A stretch of DNA of 64,000 bases from Petrosia ficiformis (taxonomy: Eukaryota > Porifera > Demospongiae > Haplosclerida > Petrosiidae): positions 1,882,501-1,946,500 of the forward strand of contig OX345648.1 of the NCBI GenBank assembly GCA_947044365.1. The letters run 5' to 3'. Both the position numbers and the translations under genes were made by a program. The first letter of the stretch is position 1, and every line of letters starts with the position of its first letter. Below are positions 11,854 to 22,500 of the stretch, in pieces. The notes beneath the pieces are model-generated. The model did not search any database. It had not been told where the DNA came from and saw only the letters and a list, made by a program, of their open reading frames with translations.

Positions 11854-12173
11854 TTTTGGTAGATGGCACCTTCATAATAACTATACTGATTTATATAATT
11901 ATATTTGCTAAACAATATTTTGTCAGAGCTACATAATGACAAAGTATAGTAACAAGTAATAACAATCATGTTATCATGAAATCAATGTTTTCACCAGAAC
12001 AGTATGAATGGTTTGTTTCAAAGTATAATAGTTTATTAGTTTCTGTATATTATAAAGTAATGCAAGTATTCACATTCAAACAGTCAATATTTTCAATCGA
12101 GAATTATGAAAGTATTTATTTTACAGTAGTTGTTTATTAATAATTGAAAACTGATGGCAAAAAAGTTAGTAAA
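11854..12173. repeat. Direct duplication, left copy
   Basis: About 320 bp beginning TTTTGGTAGATGGCACC and ending CAAAAAAGTTAGTAAA, repeated almost exactly at 12640-12938. The right copy lacks about 20 bp near the start. The intervening 470 bp holds a microsatellite and a zinc-finger remnant. Confidence 0.9.
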
Positions 12174-12239
12174 CATCAAAATAGTGTTTATGTAATCTTT
12201 CATTATTGAGAATGTTCACTTGTGGCGTATATATAACTA

Positions 12240-12273
12240 ATACATGCATACATACATGCATACACATACATAT

Positions 12274-12306
<33 letters not shown>

Positions 12307-12372
12307 TACATACATAGATCTATACATTCATATATACATACACACACACATACATACATACATACATACATC
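12240..12372. repeat. (CATA/CA)n microsatellite
   Basis: CATA and CA units. The preceding 60 bp (AAACATCAAAATAGTGTTTA...) match 18733-18800, which also runs into a CATA tract. The two are paralogous flanks. Confidence 0.9.
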
Positions 12373-12394
12373 TTAATCTGTGTTCACCCAAAGG

Positions 12395-12640
12395 TGGTAC
12401 AGGCTTCGGTATCAAACAATTATTTCTTCTGACAAAAATGAACATGATTGTGCAGACCCTGTCTCTTAAACACACATCCACAAAGGGGGCAATGTTGGTC
12501 CTGTTGATAGATGGCCAAGTGTTCACCAACCCAGCCTTATTTCGTGCCACAAAACCACAACCACTAGCCTCACATCTCCAAATATCACAAACACAACCTA
12601 AAAACTGGCCTCATTTTCTCTTCTCAGCTTCGCTTCGTCT
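12395..12640 (-). pseudogene. Retroelement C-terminal zinc-finger remnant
   Basis: Read on the minus strand, two frames join into a pair of Cys/His fingers: WRCEASGCGFVARNKAGLVN, then HCPLCGCVFKRQGLHNHVHF with a final Cys and a stop. A frameshift separates the two halves and an in-frame stop lies just upstream (after EAEKRK). Paired fingers of this type (CxxxxCxF...GLxxH, CPxCxxxFxxxGLxxHxxxC) close the ORF of many invertebrate non-LTR retrotransposons; that assignment is inference. No reverse-transcriptase part is present. Confidence 0.55.
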
Positions 12641-12938
12641 TTTGGTAGATGGCACCTTCATAATAACTATACTGATTTATATTATTATAATTGCTAAACA
12701 ATACATAAAGTATAGTAACAAGTAATAACAATCATGTTATCATGAAATCAATGTTTTCACCAGAACAGTATGAATGGTTTGTTTCAAAGTATAATAGTTT
12801 ATTAGTTTCTGTATATTATAAAGTAATGCAAGTATTCACATTCAAACAGTCAATATTTTCAATCGAGAATTATGAAAGTATTTATTTTACAGTAGTTGTT
12901 TATTGATAGTTGAAAACTGATTGCAAAAAAGTTAGTAA
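12640..12938. repeat. Direct duplication, right copy
   Basis: Near-identical partner of 11854-12173 in the same orientation, starting with TTTTGGTAGATGGCACC directly at the edge of the zinc-finger remnant. Confidence 0.9.
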
Positions 12939-13337
12939 ATCCTACAAACTTTTTAATGGATCCTCTACAAATTTTATAACAGTAATTAATGATAGTGACT
13001 GACTGATCTAATAATTGATGTGAATTCATCTAGAGGATTATACTAATATACATCGCTAATTACAGTAGTGGCTAACAGGGAAATGGTATTTCAAAGATAA
13101 TACCAGATTATAAGTGTTTCCCAAACCATAATTTGATAGTAGTTATATATATACATACATTCATCACAATTGTAATATATAATGAACATTCCACAAATAA
13201 ATATAAATATTAGTAACAATAGCACAGACCATATATAGACATGTTTACAACAAACCACAATAAAAAGAGTATAGATTGAATGAACGTTCAACATAATAAT
13301 TGTGTTAAAACGTTGACAGCAACATTCACTAACTAGA

Positions 13338-16300
13338 ATGAAGGTGCTATATCTCCTAACGTGGCTACTTGTATCAATCAGTTTAACCTCAGCTGTAGAT
13401 AATTCTACTATATTCATTCCTGGTAGTAATATTCATAATGCTAGTAATTATGGATCCCTCCAGTACTACCTGTGTGGAAATGGTTCTCATTTTCTGATGT
13501 CCAACATGACTCTCTCCCTCTCCCCTTCGATCCACATCATTACTCCTGGTCCCTTTTGTCTTCTTCAACGTCTCATGAACATTGTGATCACTACTAGTGA
13601 TTCTAATCCTGCTCATATCATTTGTGATAATTTCACTCAACCTACCAGAGGATTTGGATTCATAAACACAGCAGGACTCACCTTACATAACCTCCATATT
13701 GAACACTGTGGTGGAATACTAACTCATACTGCTGTCTCTTCCATTAATCAATCACGTGTCTACTTCCCAATGGGTCAGACTGCTGTTCTACTCATCAGCC
13801 AAAGTCATGATATCACACTCTCTAACCTGACAATTAATTGTGAGTATTTTGGTTATGCTATGATAATAGTCAATGCATTTGGGAGAACTTATATAACTGA
13901 CGTATTAGTATCAAATGCTTTTAACTGTTTGAGTGAGGAACAAGAATCACAAGATATCATATGCTCAGGAAGTGGACTATTATTTCTGTTCATGGACACA
14001 CACATTACAAGTAATAACAGTGTAATGGTACTACGGAGTGTTACTCTAATACATAATATTAACCATTACACTTCAGCTAGTACAGGTAATCCAATTGACC
14101 TGTTACGATATGGAGTGGATAGTGTACCAATATTTGGTGCAGGAGGGTTGACTATACTGTTTATTGGTAATGGATATCGAGGTGGACAGGTGATTATGAA
14201 GTATTGTGAAGTTAATGATAGTAGAGGTAGCTTTGTAGGAGGGATTTTGATTGCTTACATTGATATAAGAGGTTTAAACTTACCATCAGTTTACATGAAA
14301 AAGAAATTAGGTTGCTATAACAATCAAGCACTCTTAAGTGGAGGAAAAGGAGGTTGTCTTTCCATACAAGTTATCAAAAGAACATATGAAAGAAGTATTC
14401 TTAATATCACTCTGGATGGACAAATTAGATTTTATAACAATAGTAATGTAGACTATGGAGGTGGTGTGTATATATCAGTTCCTAGTCTAGGTTCGCTTAC
14501 AACAAATATCACATTTAGTGGAGTGACATTTTTTTATCGGAATTTGGCAGTTATAGGAGGAAGTGCAATATACATTAAGACACAAGGAGAAAAAATTGCA
14601 ACATTAAAATCTAGATCTGATACTTATGTGACAATAGCTAATGGCTACTTTTATCATAATGGCAAAGAAGAGAAACAAAACGTACATAATAAATTAAGTC
14701 TGTACACAGGGTCTAAAATAGAGTTTGTTGGTACTCTATCAGTTTTAGTCAAAGGAGGTTATTATACACATAATTTAGGATCTGTTATAGTTGCTACCAG
14801 AAGTTACATAACAGTGAGTGGTGATGTACATTTTATTCGAAATCGGGCAAAAACTGCAACATGTTTTCTTTTGACCAAAGGGTCACTCTTGAAAATTCAA
14901 GCACCAGCAAATATCACATTTGACAGAAATCGTGTTTTCCAATCATCTGGTTTAATTGTTGGTTTAGGATATTCACATGGTAGTTACAATACTTGCCCTT
15001 TTCAATTTTGGACTGGCAAAAACCAGAACAGCATAATTTTAAATGTTCGAAATTCGGGATACTACAGTGGAAACTGTTTCATTTACTCAGATGCATTCAA
15101 CAAATGTAATACAACGTATTTCACAAAGTATATTCATCAATCTGGAGTTTCAGTGCCACTTCTTTCTTCACCACCAACTAAGTTATGTCATTGTGGAGAG
15201 AATATGACTTGTCTTTCTTCTTTTCCCGCTAAACTTCATTTTTACCCTGGACAGAAATTTCTATCACTTTTTGCATCAGATTTTGAAAATAAACCAGTTT
15301 CAACAAAGGTTTATGTGGATCTACAATATAATTATGCTCAGCATATTGATAAGAAAATGATTGCCACATCTACGTCACAACTATTGGATGAAAACAAATG
15401 TACTTCATTTGATACACATTTTCCTCAAGATTCCTCTACTGTTGGATTGAGTGTTACTGGTAGTTTAGTCATTTATAATCTGGAGTACCAGTTATCATTG
15501 ACAATTGACGTTGAACAACTTACCTGTCCTATAGGTTTTCATATGAATGAACAATGTGTGTGTAACAAGCTTTTATTCACTTACAAAATCACTAATTGTA
15601 ATATTGATACTACTAGTATTACAATACCAAGCACAACATGGCTGGGAAAAGTAGTAGTGGATAAAAACACATCTATTCTCCTTCCAATTGCTCCTAATAT
15701 TAATGGTACATTTGGTTTTGCTCCTGTTTGTCCTACCAGTTACTGTAAACCTGGAATCACTGAGGTTAACATGATTGAAAACGATTCTCTCTGTCAACAT
15801 CACAGGACTGGAGTATTATGTGGAGAATGTGAGGATGGATATTCATTACTATTGGGTCCTGATGAGTGTCACAACTGTAATTCAAATCTCTGGCTATTAA
15901 TGATAATGGTATTTGCTGTAGCAGGAGTTGTATTGGTAATAGTTCTGTTCTGTCTTCGTATGACAATCTCTAATCAGTTATTGGGTGGTATTATCTTCTA
16001 TGTCAACATGACAGAGGTTAGTTTGAGGACAGTTGTCTTACATCAACACACTTATGGGTTTATTCTCAATGTCATCTTTTCACTACTGAATCTTGAACTA
16101 GGATTTAGTGTGTGTTTATACAATGGACTTAATGCACTAATTAAAACAGCTCTACAATTTATATTTCCTGTGTACTTATGGCTTATAGTTTTGATATTAG
16201 TTATAATAAGCAAGCACTCTAGTTCTGTTGCTAACCTAACTGTACACTCATCAATACAAGTAATGGCTACCTTGTTCTATTTGTCGTTTGCTAAACTATT

Positions 16301-17030
16301 ACTTACAGTTATCGACATTTTTATTCCAGTCAATGTACACACACCCCATGGAGAGTTTACAGTATGGTATGTTGATGGTAATATACCATACTGGAGGAAT
16401 AGTGGACATGTTGCATTATTCATTACTGCTATCATCACATCGATATTCTATCTCTTACCATTCCTATTGTGGACCACATGTGGTTCTCTTTTGGCTCGTA
16501 GATCAAGGTGGATAAAGAAAAGACGTAACCTGATTGATGCTTATCAAGGTCAGTATAGAGATGGTTGGGGCTGGTGGTTTGGAGCTCGACTCTGGCTTCT
16601 TGTATGTTCATACGTGAGTTACACTCTTCTCCGAGGTAACAATCCAGGTCTACTGTTACTCCTTCATCTTGTGTTCCTAGCTCCATTCACATTCATACAG
16701 GTATATTATAAACCATACAGAGGCAAGTGGGTTAATATATTCGAATGTGTTATACTCATTGATCTTATTCTGTTGGAATTCATAACATTGTATGGTCAAC
16801 TCAGAGGAGATGTGTCAATAACACAACCATATATATCAGTATTGATGTTGTTAGTATTACTACTACTAATATCACTGATTGGTTGGCATTGTATGGGGTA
16901 CATGACCAGGTATAAAGCTGGAAGGAAGATTAGAAATTGTTTAAAGAAGAAAAAAGAAAAAATTGTATCCAAATTTCGAAAAGAACAAGAAATTGATGAT
17001 CTACTTGAGAGACTGAGTGATGATGACTAA
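13338..17030 (+). CDS. Receptor copy 3: secreted beta-helix ectodomain with nine-helix membrane domain, 1230 aa
   Basis: Single-exon gene collinear with copy 2. The start MKVLYLLTWLL gives a signal peptide ending near SAVDN. The ectodomain has the same N-glycosylation-rich repeats (GGCLSIQ, YGGGVYI, GGSAIYI) and the Cys clusters CHCGENMTC, CPIGF...CVC and CPTSYCKPG...CQHH...CGEC. The membrane domain starts near residue 853 and includes the loop motif DAYQGQYRDGWGWWFGARL. The tail is KKKKEKIV...EIDDLLERLSDDD. Most differences from copy 2 lie in the ectodomain (for example residues around 380-470 and 640-720); the membrane half and the 3' flank are closer to copy 1. The CPTSY variant replaces CPTGY of the other two copies. 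Function unknown; probably a surface receptor. Confidence 0.85.
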   Translation: MKVLYLLTWLLVSISLTSAVDNSTIFIPGSNIHNASNYGSLQYYLCGNGSHFLMSNMTLSLSPSIHIITPGPFCLLQRLMNIVITTSDSNPAHIICDNFTQPTRGFGFINTAGLTLHNLHIEHCGGILTHTAVSSINQSRVYFPMGQTAVLLISQSHDITLSNLTINCEYFGYAMIIVNAFGRTYITDVLVSNAFNCLSEEQESQDIICSGSGLLFLFMDTHITSNNSVMVLRSVTLIHNINHYTSASTGNPIDLLRYGVDSVPIFGAGGLTILFIGNGYRGGQVIMKYCEVNDSRGSFVGGILIAYIDIRGLNLPSVYMKKKLGCYNNQALLSGGKGGCLSIQVIKRTYERSILNITLDGQIRFYNNSNVDYGGGVYISVPSLGSLTTNITFSGVTFFYRNLAVIGGSAIYIKTQGEKIATLKSRSDTYVTIANGYFYHNGKEEKQNVHNKLSLYTGSKIEFVGTLSVLVKGGYYTHNLGSVIVATRSYITVSGDVHFIRNRAKTATCFLLTKGSLLKIQAPANITFDRNRVFQSSGLIVGLGYSHGSYNTCPFQFWTGKNQNSIILNVRNSGYYSGNCFIYSDAFNKCNTTYFTKYIHQSGVSVPLLSSPPTKLCHCGENMTCLSSFPAKLHFYPGQKFLSLFASDFENKPVSTKVYVDLQYNYAQHIDKKMIATSTSQLLDENKCTSFDTHFPQDSSTVGLSVTGSLVIYNLEYQLSLTIDVEQLTCPIGFHMNEQCVCNKLLFTYKITNCNIDTTSITIPSTTWLGKVVVDKNTSILLPIAPNINGTFGFAPVCPTSYCKPGITEVNMIENDSLCQHHRTGVLCGECEDGYSLLLGPDECHNCNSNLWLLMIMVFAVAGVVLVIVLFCLRMTISNQLLGGIIFYVNMTEVSLRTVVLHQHTYGFILNVIFSLLNLELGFSVCLYNGLNALIKTALQFIFPVYLWLIVLILVIISKHSSSVANLTVHSSIQVMATLFYLSFAKLLLTVIDIFIPVNVHTPHGEFTVWYVDGNIPYWRNSGHVALFITAIITSIFYLLPFLLWTTCGSLLARRSRWIKKRRNLIDAYQGQYRDGWGWWFGARLWLLVCSYVSYTLLRGNNPGLLLLLHLVFLAPFTFIQVYYKPYRGKWVNIFECVILIDLILLEFITLYGQLRGDVSITQPYISVLMLLVLLLLISLIGWHCMGYMTRYKAGRKIRNCLKKKKEKIVSKFRKEQEIDDLLERLSDDD

Positions 17031-17640
17031 AGTCCTACACATTAATACAATTTAATTTCAATAATTCATTTTATATACACAATGATTATGTAGATAGTAT
17101 TAAGTTATCACTAAACATACTCTTCAGTAATTATTCCTTTAATAATATAACATAACATAATTATTATTGATGCTATATCAATAGATACTGTTCATTCATA
17201 CACATTATATATTATTTTTCTTGTGCACAAATATAAAAACAAAAATTCTCAAACCATGTTTGTACATACACAATATTTAAATAGTTTATCATTGTCAATT
17301 TCATCACATACTTAACATCAATAAATTCATAAATAATTAATACTCGAAATAGTACAAACTGTGGTTATATATTAAATAGGGAGATTACATATTGGCATGT
17401 ATATATGTATGTATGTATGTTTATTGTCTGTATGTATGCATCTATGTATGTATCTATTTATGTATGTATGCATCTATGTATGCATAATTTTATTATGGAT
17501 AGTTATATTATTTTTATTTTTTAGTTACTAAGACATTGTGACATTTAGTAGTTAATTAAACACTATTATAACTAAAAGTGGTCACTATATATTTATACAC
17601 TCATCAAAAGTTAAATTATTAGTACTTAAAAAGGATTACT
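17031..17640. other. 3' flank of receptor copy 3
   Basis: No gene seen. Collinear with 2766-3560 after copy 1, including the GTAT microsatellite (17396-17485) and the segment ACATTGTGACATTTAGT. Confidence 0.6.
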
Positions 17641-17653
17641 TTTATATACACAG

Positions 17654-17846
17654 GCATGTATGCATGCATACATACATACATACATACACACACACACATA
17701 CATACATACATACATACATACATACATACATACAGGCATGCATACGTACATAGTACATACATACATACATACATGCATACATACACACATACATACATAC
17801 ATACATACATGCATACATACATACACACATACATACATACATAATA
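17654..17846. repeat. (CATA)n microsatellite
   Basis: About 190 bp of CATA/CACA units, giving long but meaningless Tyr/Ile/His/Thr or Met/Tyr/Val/Cys ORFs on both strands. Corresponds to 3574-3652 after copy 1, but longer. Confidence 0.95.
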
Positions 17847-18145
17847 ATTATATATACATATTCATAATAATTATAATGAGCAAATTCCATTTCGAAATAC
17901 TAATAACGAATTTCCATTCCTGATGTTTACTAAACATTTTTGTTACTAGTTTTCAATCTTGAATAAACTCCTATTTAAGATAAACTTTCATATTACTAAA
18001 TGCTTGCTGTTTAAATAAATGAGAATACTTGCATCATTCCAGGCTTTATACTGATAATAATAATCTATTGTATTTCCATTGACTATATGCACAAACTGTC
18101 ATTGTTTATGATTATTATACTTATGTTAGATGTTGAAAAATAAAA

Positions 18146-18512
18146 CAAGTGTATATAGAGAAAAAAGTATCCCTATGACTGCTTTGTGGTGTCCAGCATT
18201 CAGTAATCATGGCTGACTTCATTATGCCTGAAACACATAACCTTAAGAACATTGTAGAACTTTAGAAATATATTTCAGGTAGAATAGCTAGCTATTAGTT
18301 CCAGTTTCTACATAAGCTACACAGCTTTCTTTCTGGTCTGTAGAGCTTGAGCGCGCGTTCTTTTACGCGCCACGCCCATTAATTGACCTAGCCCCCGGGA
18401 ATGATGTAACTTCCTTAACTACGTATACAACGCATACTCGCGCAAGTGACACAAATAGTTCGAACCCGTGGGAAAGCAATCATAGGGATGGCCCTACGGG
18501 CCCCATAAAAAC
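18146..18512 (-). mobile_element. MITE-like element, family I, copy 2 (reverse)
   Basis: Reverse-orientation copy of the 11302 element. It starts at AGTGTATATAGAGAAAAAAGTATCCCTATG and ends with CATAGGGATG followed by the GGCCC/GGGCC palindrome and CCATAAAAAC. The middle carries TCTTTTACGCGCCACGCCC and CCCCCGGGAATGATG. Confidence 0.75.
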
Positions 18513-18930
18513 TGTTTATCCCGAAACTTTCATAATGTATGTGTTTTGTTGCAAACTTTATTGTCAGAATAACATTACTGTTATTACTACTTAGTGCAGC
18601 TATGTAAATGTTTTGAAAATTTTAACTTTTTATATAATATCAATGTCTGGATGACCAAAAACACACACTACATAATAAACCAGCTCAGTATGTTTTGCTT
18701 TCATTGTAAGCACAATTAAAAAAGTTATTAAACATCAAAATAGTGTTTATGTAATCTGTCATTGTTGAAAATGTTTACTTGTGACATATATATAACTAAT
18801 ACATACATACATACATGCATACATACATACACACATACATCATGTACATACATACAACATATATACATACATATATACATACATCCATACATATACACAT
18901 ACATACATACACTTATAATGAGATGTATGT
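18513..18930. repeat. Paralogous flank with CATA microsatellite
   Basis: 18513-18620 matches 10468-10560; 18682-18715 (CCAGCTCAGT...TGCTTTCATTGTAAGCA) matches 11077-11110; 18729-18800 matches 12174-12240. The CATA tract is at 18798-18912. No gene. Confidence 0.7.
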
Positions 18931-19547
18931 ACATTTAGACATACATATCATTCATTGTCCTTTTTAAGGTAAATTGGAGTCTCTTTGATAATGTTCATCT
19001 AGTGGCAGCCATACTGGACATTGTCTGATAAAATGTGTGAATAAAATTTGAATTATATCATGCAGTTTCAAAACATCTATATACCATGTTGACAATTTGG
19101 TAACAGAGGGGTAGACATCCAGGCTAAAGATAAAAGTATGGGCATCTGCTCAAAGATTATCATAGAGTTAGTGGCACAGGACATTGTCTGATAAAACTCA
19201 AGTAGATTTGAAAGCAAATAGTTAAGTTTAATGAAGAGCAAGACAAGATGTTAGATCTTTTTCCACATCCACCAAAATCAATTTTTTAGTGTGATTAATA
19301 TACCATGGAAACAACATTACAATACTATAACAGATTCATGTAGTACACGCAGGTATAGCGAGTTAGAGAATGTTTTGATATATAGCTTTAACTGCGACTA
19401 TCATCAATATTAATAAAATTAATATTAATCATAATAGTATAGTGATTGATCAGCGGGAATATTGAGCTATACATTGTCAAAAAAATGTAATGAAGAAACT
19501 ATAATGTGATGGCAATGAGTTGTCATGGTAACTACATATTGCCACAA
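18931..19547. other. Spacer between receptor cluster and SMARCE1-like gene
   Basis: No gene seen. Contains two fragments of the hAT-like MITE family (GGACATTGTCTGATAAAA near 19016 and 19181), whose complete copy is at 24347-24510. Confidence 0.5.
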
Positions 19548-22500
19548 TTATAATTTCTGATATTTGGCTGATTTTAGAGGTTCAGGAATGTCCTTTGAAG
19601 AGAGTTGTACTTGTGGTTTCTTCCATGATGTAGGTGGATGATCTTGGATCTGAAATGATAATGAAAAAAAAATAGAAGTTGAGGCATCAACAATTTTTTC
19701 TGAAAGGAGAGTAGGTCAGAGGGATGCTACAGAATATTGAGCAATACTTGGATTGTATATTTAGAAATGAGGAGATAATTGAATATATTTCTTGGAACTT
19801 CAAGTGTACAATTCAGTTGTTTATGAGTGATTTCCTACTTGTAGAACTAATCATTGGTTTGTAAATCAGATTGGGAATGCTAACACAATTAATCTCTTTT
19901 AAATTTTATTGATGATATGCAAACAGGAAATTATTTCCAGCCACACTTCCCTATAATTGCTTTCCCATGGGTTCGATATATGTTTATATATATTTAATAT
20001 AATTACATGTATATGTTTTTGTCACTTGCGCGAGTGTGTGTCGTATGCATAGTTAAGGAGTTGTGCAATTCTGGGGGGCTCTGTCAATTAATGGGTATGC
20101 TGTGTAATAGAATGCACACTCAAGCTCCACATACCGGCAGGAAGAAAGCTGCTTGTAGCTTTACGTAGAAACTGGAACTAATAGCTGTTCTAAGTGCAAT
20201 AAATTCCTAAAGTTCCACAAGAACCTCACATGTATTAATATTCAGAATGAGAATGTAAGCCATGATTACTGAAGTTGGACATCACAAAGCAATCATAGGG
20301 ATATTTTTTTCTCCATTATATCTTGTTAACAGAAAAAATTCCCAATCCAAGTACCATATATACTCTAATTACTCCTCAATCTCCTACCTTTCTCAATTCT
20401 TTCCTAAATCTTTCTGCATCATCTAGAAATTTAGCTCTCTTGTTTGTGTACTTAGCCTCAAGCTGACACACTTCATCTTCTAGTTTCTTTTGATGTACTT
20501 CAAGAGATTTTGACTGTTGTTTCAAAGCTTCAAGACGACTACTAGATACCACACTTCTTGTATCAGGAACAACAACATCACTAAATATTTCAGCCATGAG
20601 GCGATGATTACGATGAAAACGTACAGAAGCCAATTGTTTAGTTGTTAAATATTCATCCTCTGAAGTAATGAGAGAGAAAGTATTTAAATCATTAAAGTAA
20701 TCATCATTAATTAGACTGCTATGTGGTGTACATACATGTATACGTGTACATTGCGTAATCAAGTCTGAAAGTAATGTACATGTACATGTATATGTACATA
20801 TTCATGTGCATTGTATTTGTATAGTACATATGTACATCATTAAATGATGTATAATGTGTGTACTATACAATATATATGTACATGGTACAGTACATGTACC
20901 TAAATTGTTTATACATGTACATATACATGTACATGTACTTTCAGACGTAATGATGTATAATGTATGTAGTATGTACTATATATGAACATGTACATGTAGT
21001 CATGTACTCTTTTATACATGTATGTTGCTTTCAGATGTAATGATGTAGGTACATATATTCGCATAATTACCATCATCATCTTCCTGCTGCTGCAACATAA
21101 TTAAACGAGGATCACCAGCTGAATGACGAGGTGGAGCTATAACAGCAGGAGGAGGCGGAGCATACTGACCATAGTCTGGTGTCCCTTGACTTAGAGAAGA
21201 TGAAGAAACTCCTTGACGATCAGCTAAGAAAGAAAAATATAGGAATTATAATTTCACATGCAATACAATTGAATTATTGATCAACTAAACACAATTTGGC
21301 AAGACATTACCCATCATTACATGTGTAAGTGAGTTCAGATAGGTTTTGAAGCATGGGGCAAATTGGCTCAACAATGGTTAGTGTGTGCATTATTGGAAAT
21401 ACATATTGAGCCAATTAACAAAGAGTTAATGCTGTTAGTGACAATATAATCATAATTAGCTGGGCATCTGGCTCAAAAAGAGAACTGCGCTGTGCCAAAT
21501 AAGATGGTGTACCATCTGAGCTTATCAAAAACTCTAAGTGAGTTACTATTAGGTCATCCACCATTACATGAGTTACTATGGGTTGCTTTATATCGACTCT
21601 TTTGTTGGGATAAGTCTACTAGCATCAAGTTGAACTTTTAATATTTGGGAAGGGAATGGGGCATTATCATGGGACTAGTAATCTCATCTCCTCCTACGTC
21701 ATATACATACAGTTGTATATGATTATAATATATTACTTGTAATATGTTTGAATTAGTGTTGTTTTAGTATGACAATAATGAAATGTGGTTAAAGTTGAAG
21801 TACAATGTATGCCTAGTTTCTCAACATTTTATTTTAATTATATTTCAATTAACTACAATTAATGTAATATTAGGCTTACCAAAAGGATTTTAGTTTAGTT
21901 AACTAACTACAGTATAATTATGTCAATCAAATGTCACCATACAGTAACAGTAATTACCTTAGATCTACTGTCAGTATAGTATAGTAATTACTGTCTCACT
22001 ACTACAAGTACATGTACTGTCAAAACTACTGTAGTGTGATAATGAAACTACTAAGTAATTACTGTACTGTATGGTGACTTGTTTTGACATGTACTGTATA
22101 TGTACAAGTATCTATTATTGGCCAATTTTCATTTTAATTAGTCATGGTTTTTCCCACAGACCTGTAATTTAGTTATAGTTAACCAAAACAACACTACATG
22201 TACATGTAGTTTAATAAATCATTACATATTTTCTTTGCTTCCAAGTATTGTCGATAGGCAGTAGAATTACGATATGATTTCATTTGTTCATCATAGACCA
22301 TCTTTTCATGTTCATACTCGTCAAAAAATGGCTAAAGATATGAATCATATATGAATAAATTAAAATACATGTGTGTAGACAAATTAATGTATAGATAAAC
22401 ACATGTAGATAGATAGATAGGTAGCGATACGAAGATGTGTCCTGGAGTTTCTGAGTGGTAGTTAAGAAATTGATGTTTCCTTGATCATGTTATGTTTTAC

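Noticed and set aside
17619..17923. Several overlapping ORFs of 62-87 codons on both strands
   Set aside because: Translations of the CATA/GTAT microsatellite (repeating Tyr-Ile-His-Thr or Met-Tyr-Val-Cys). No gene.
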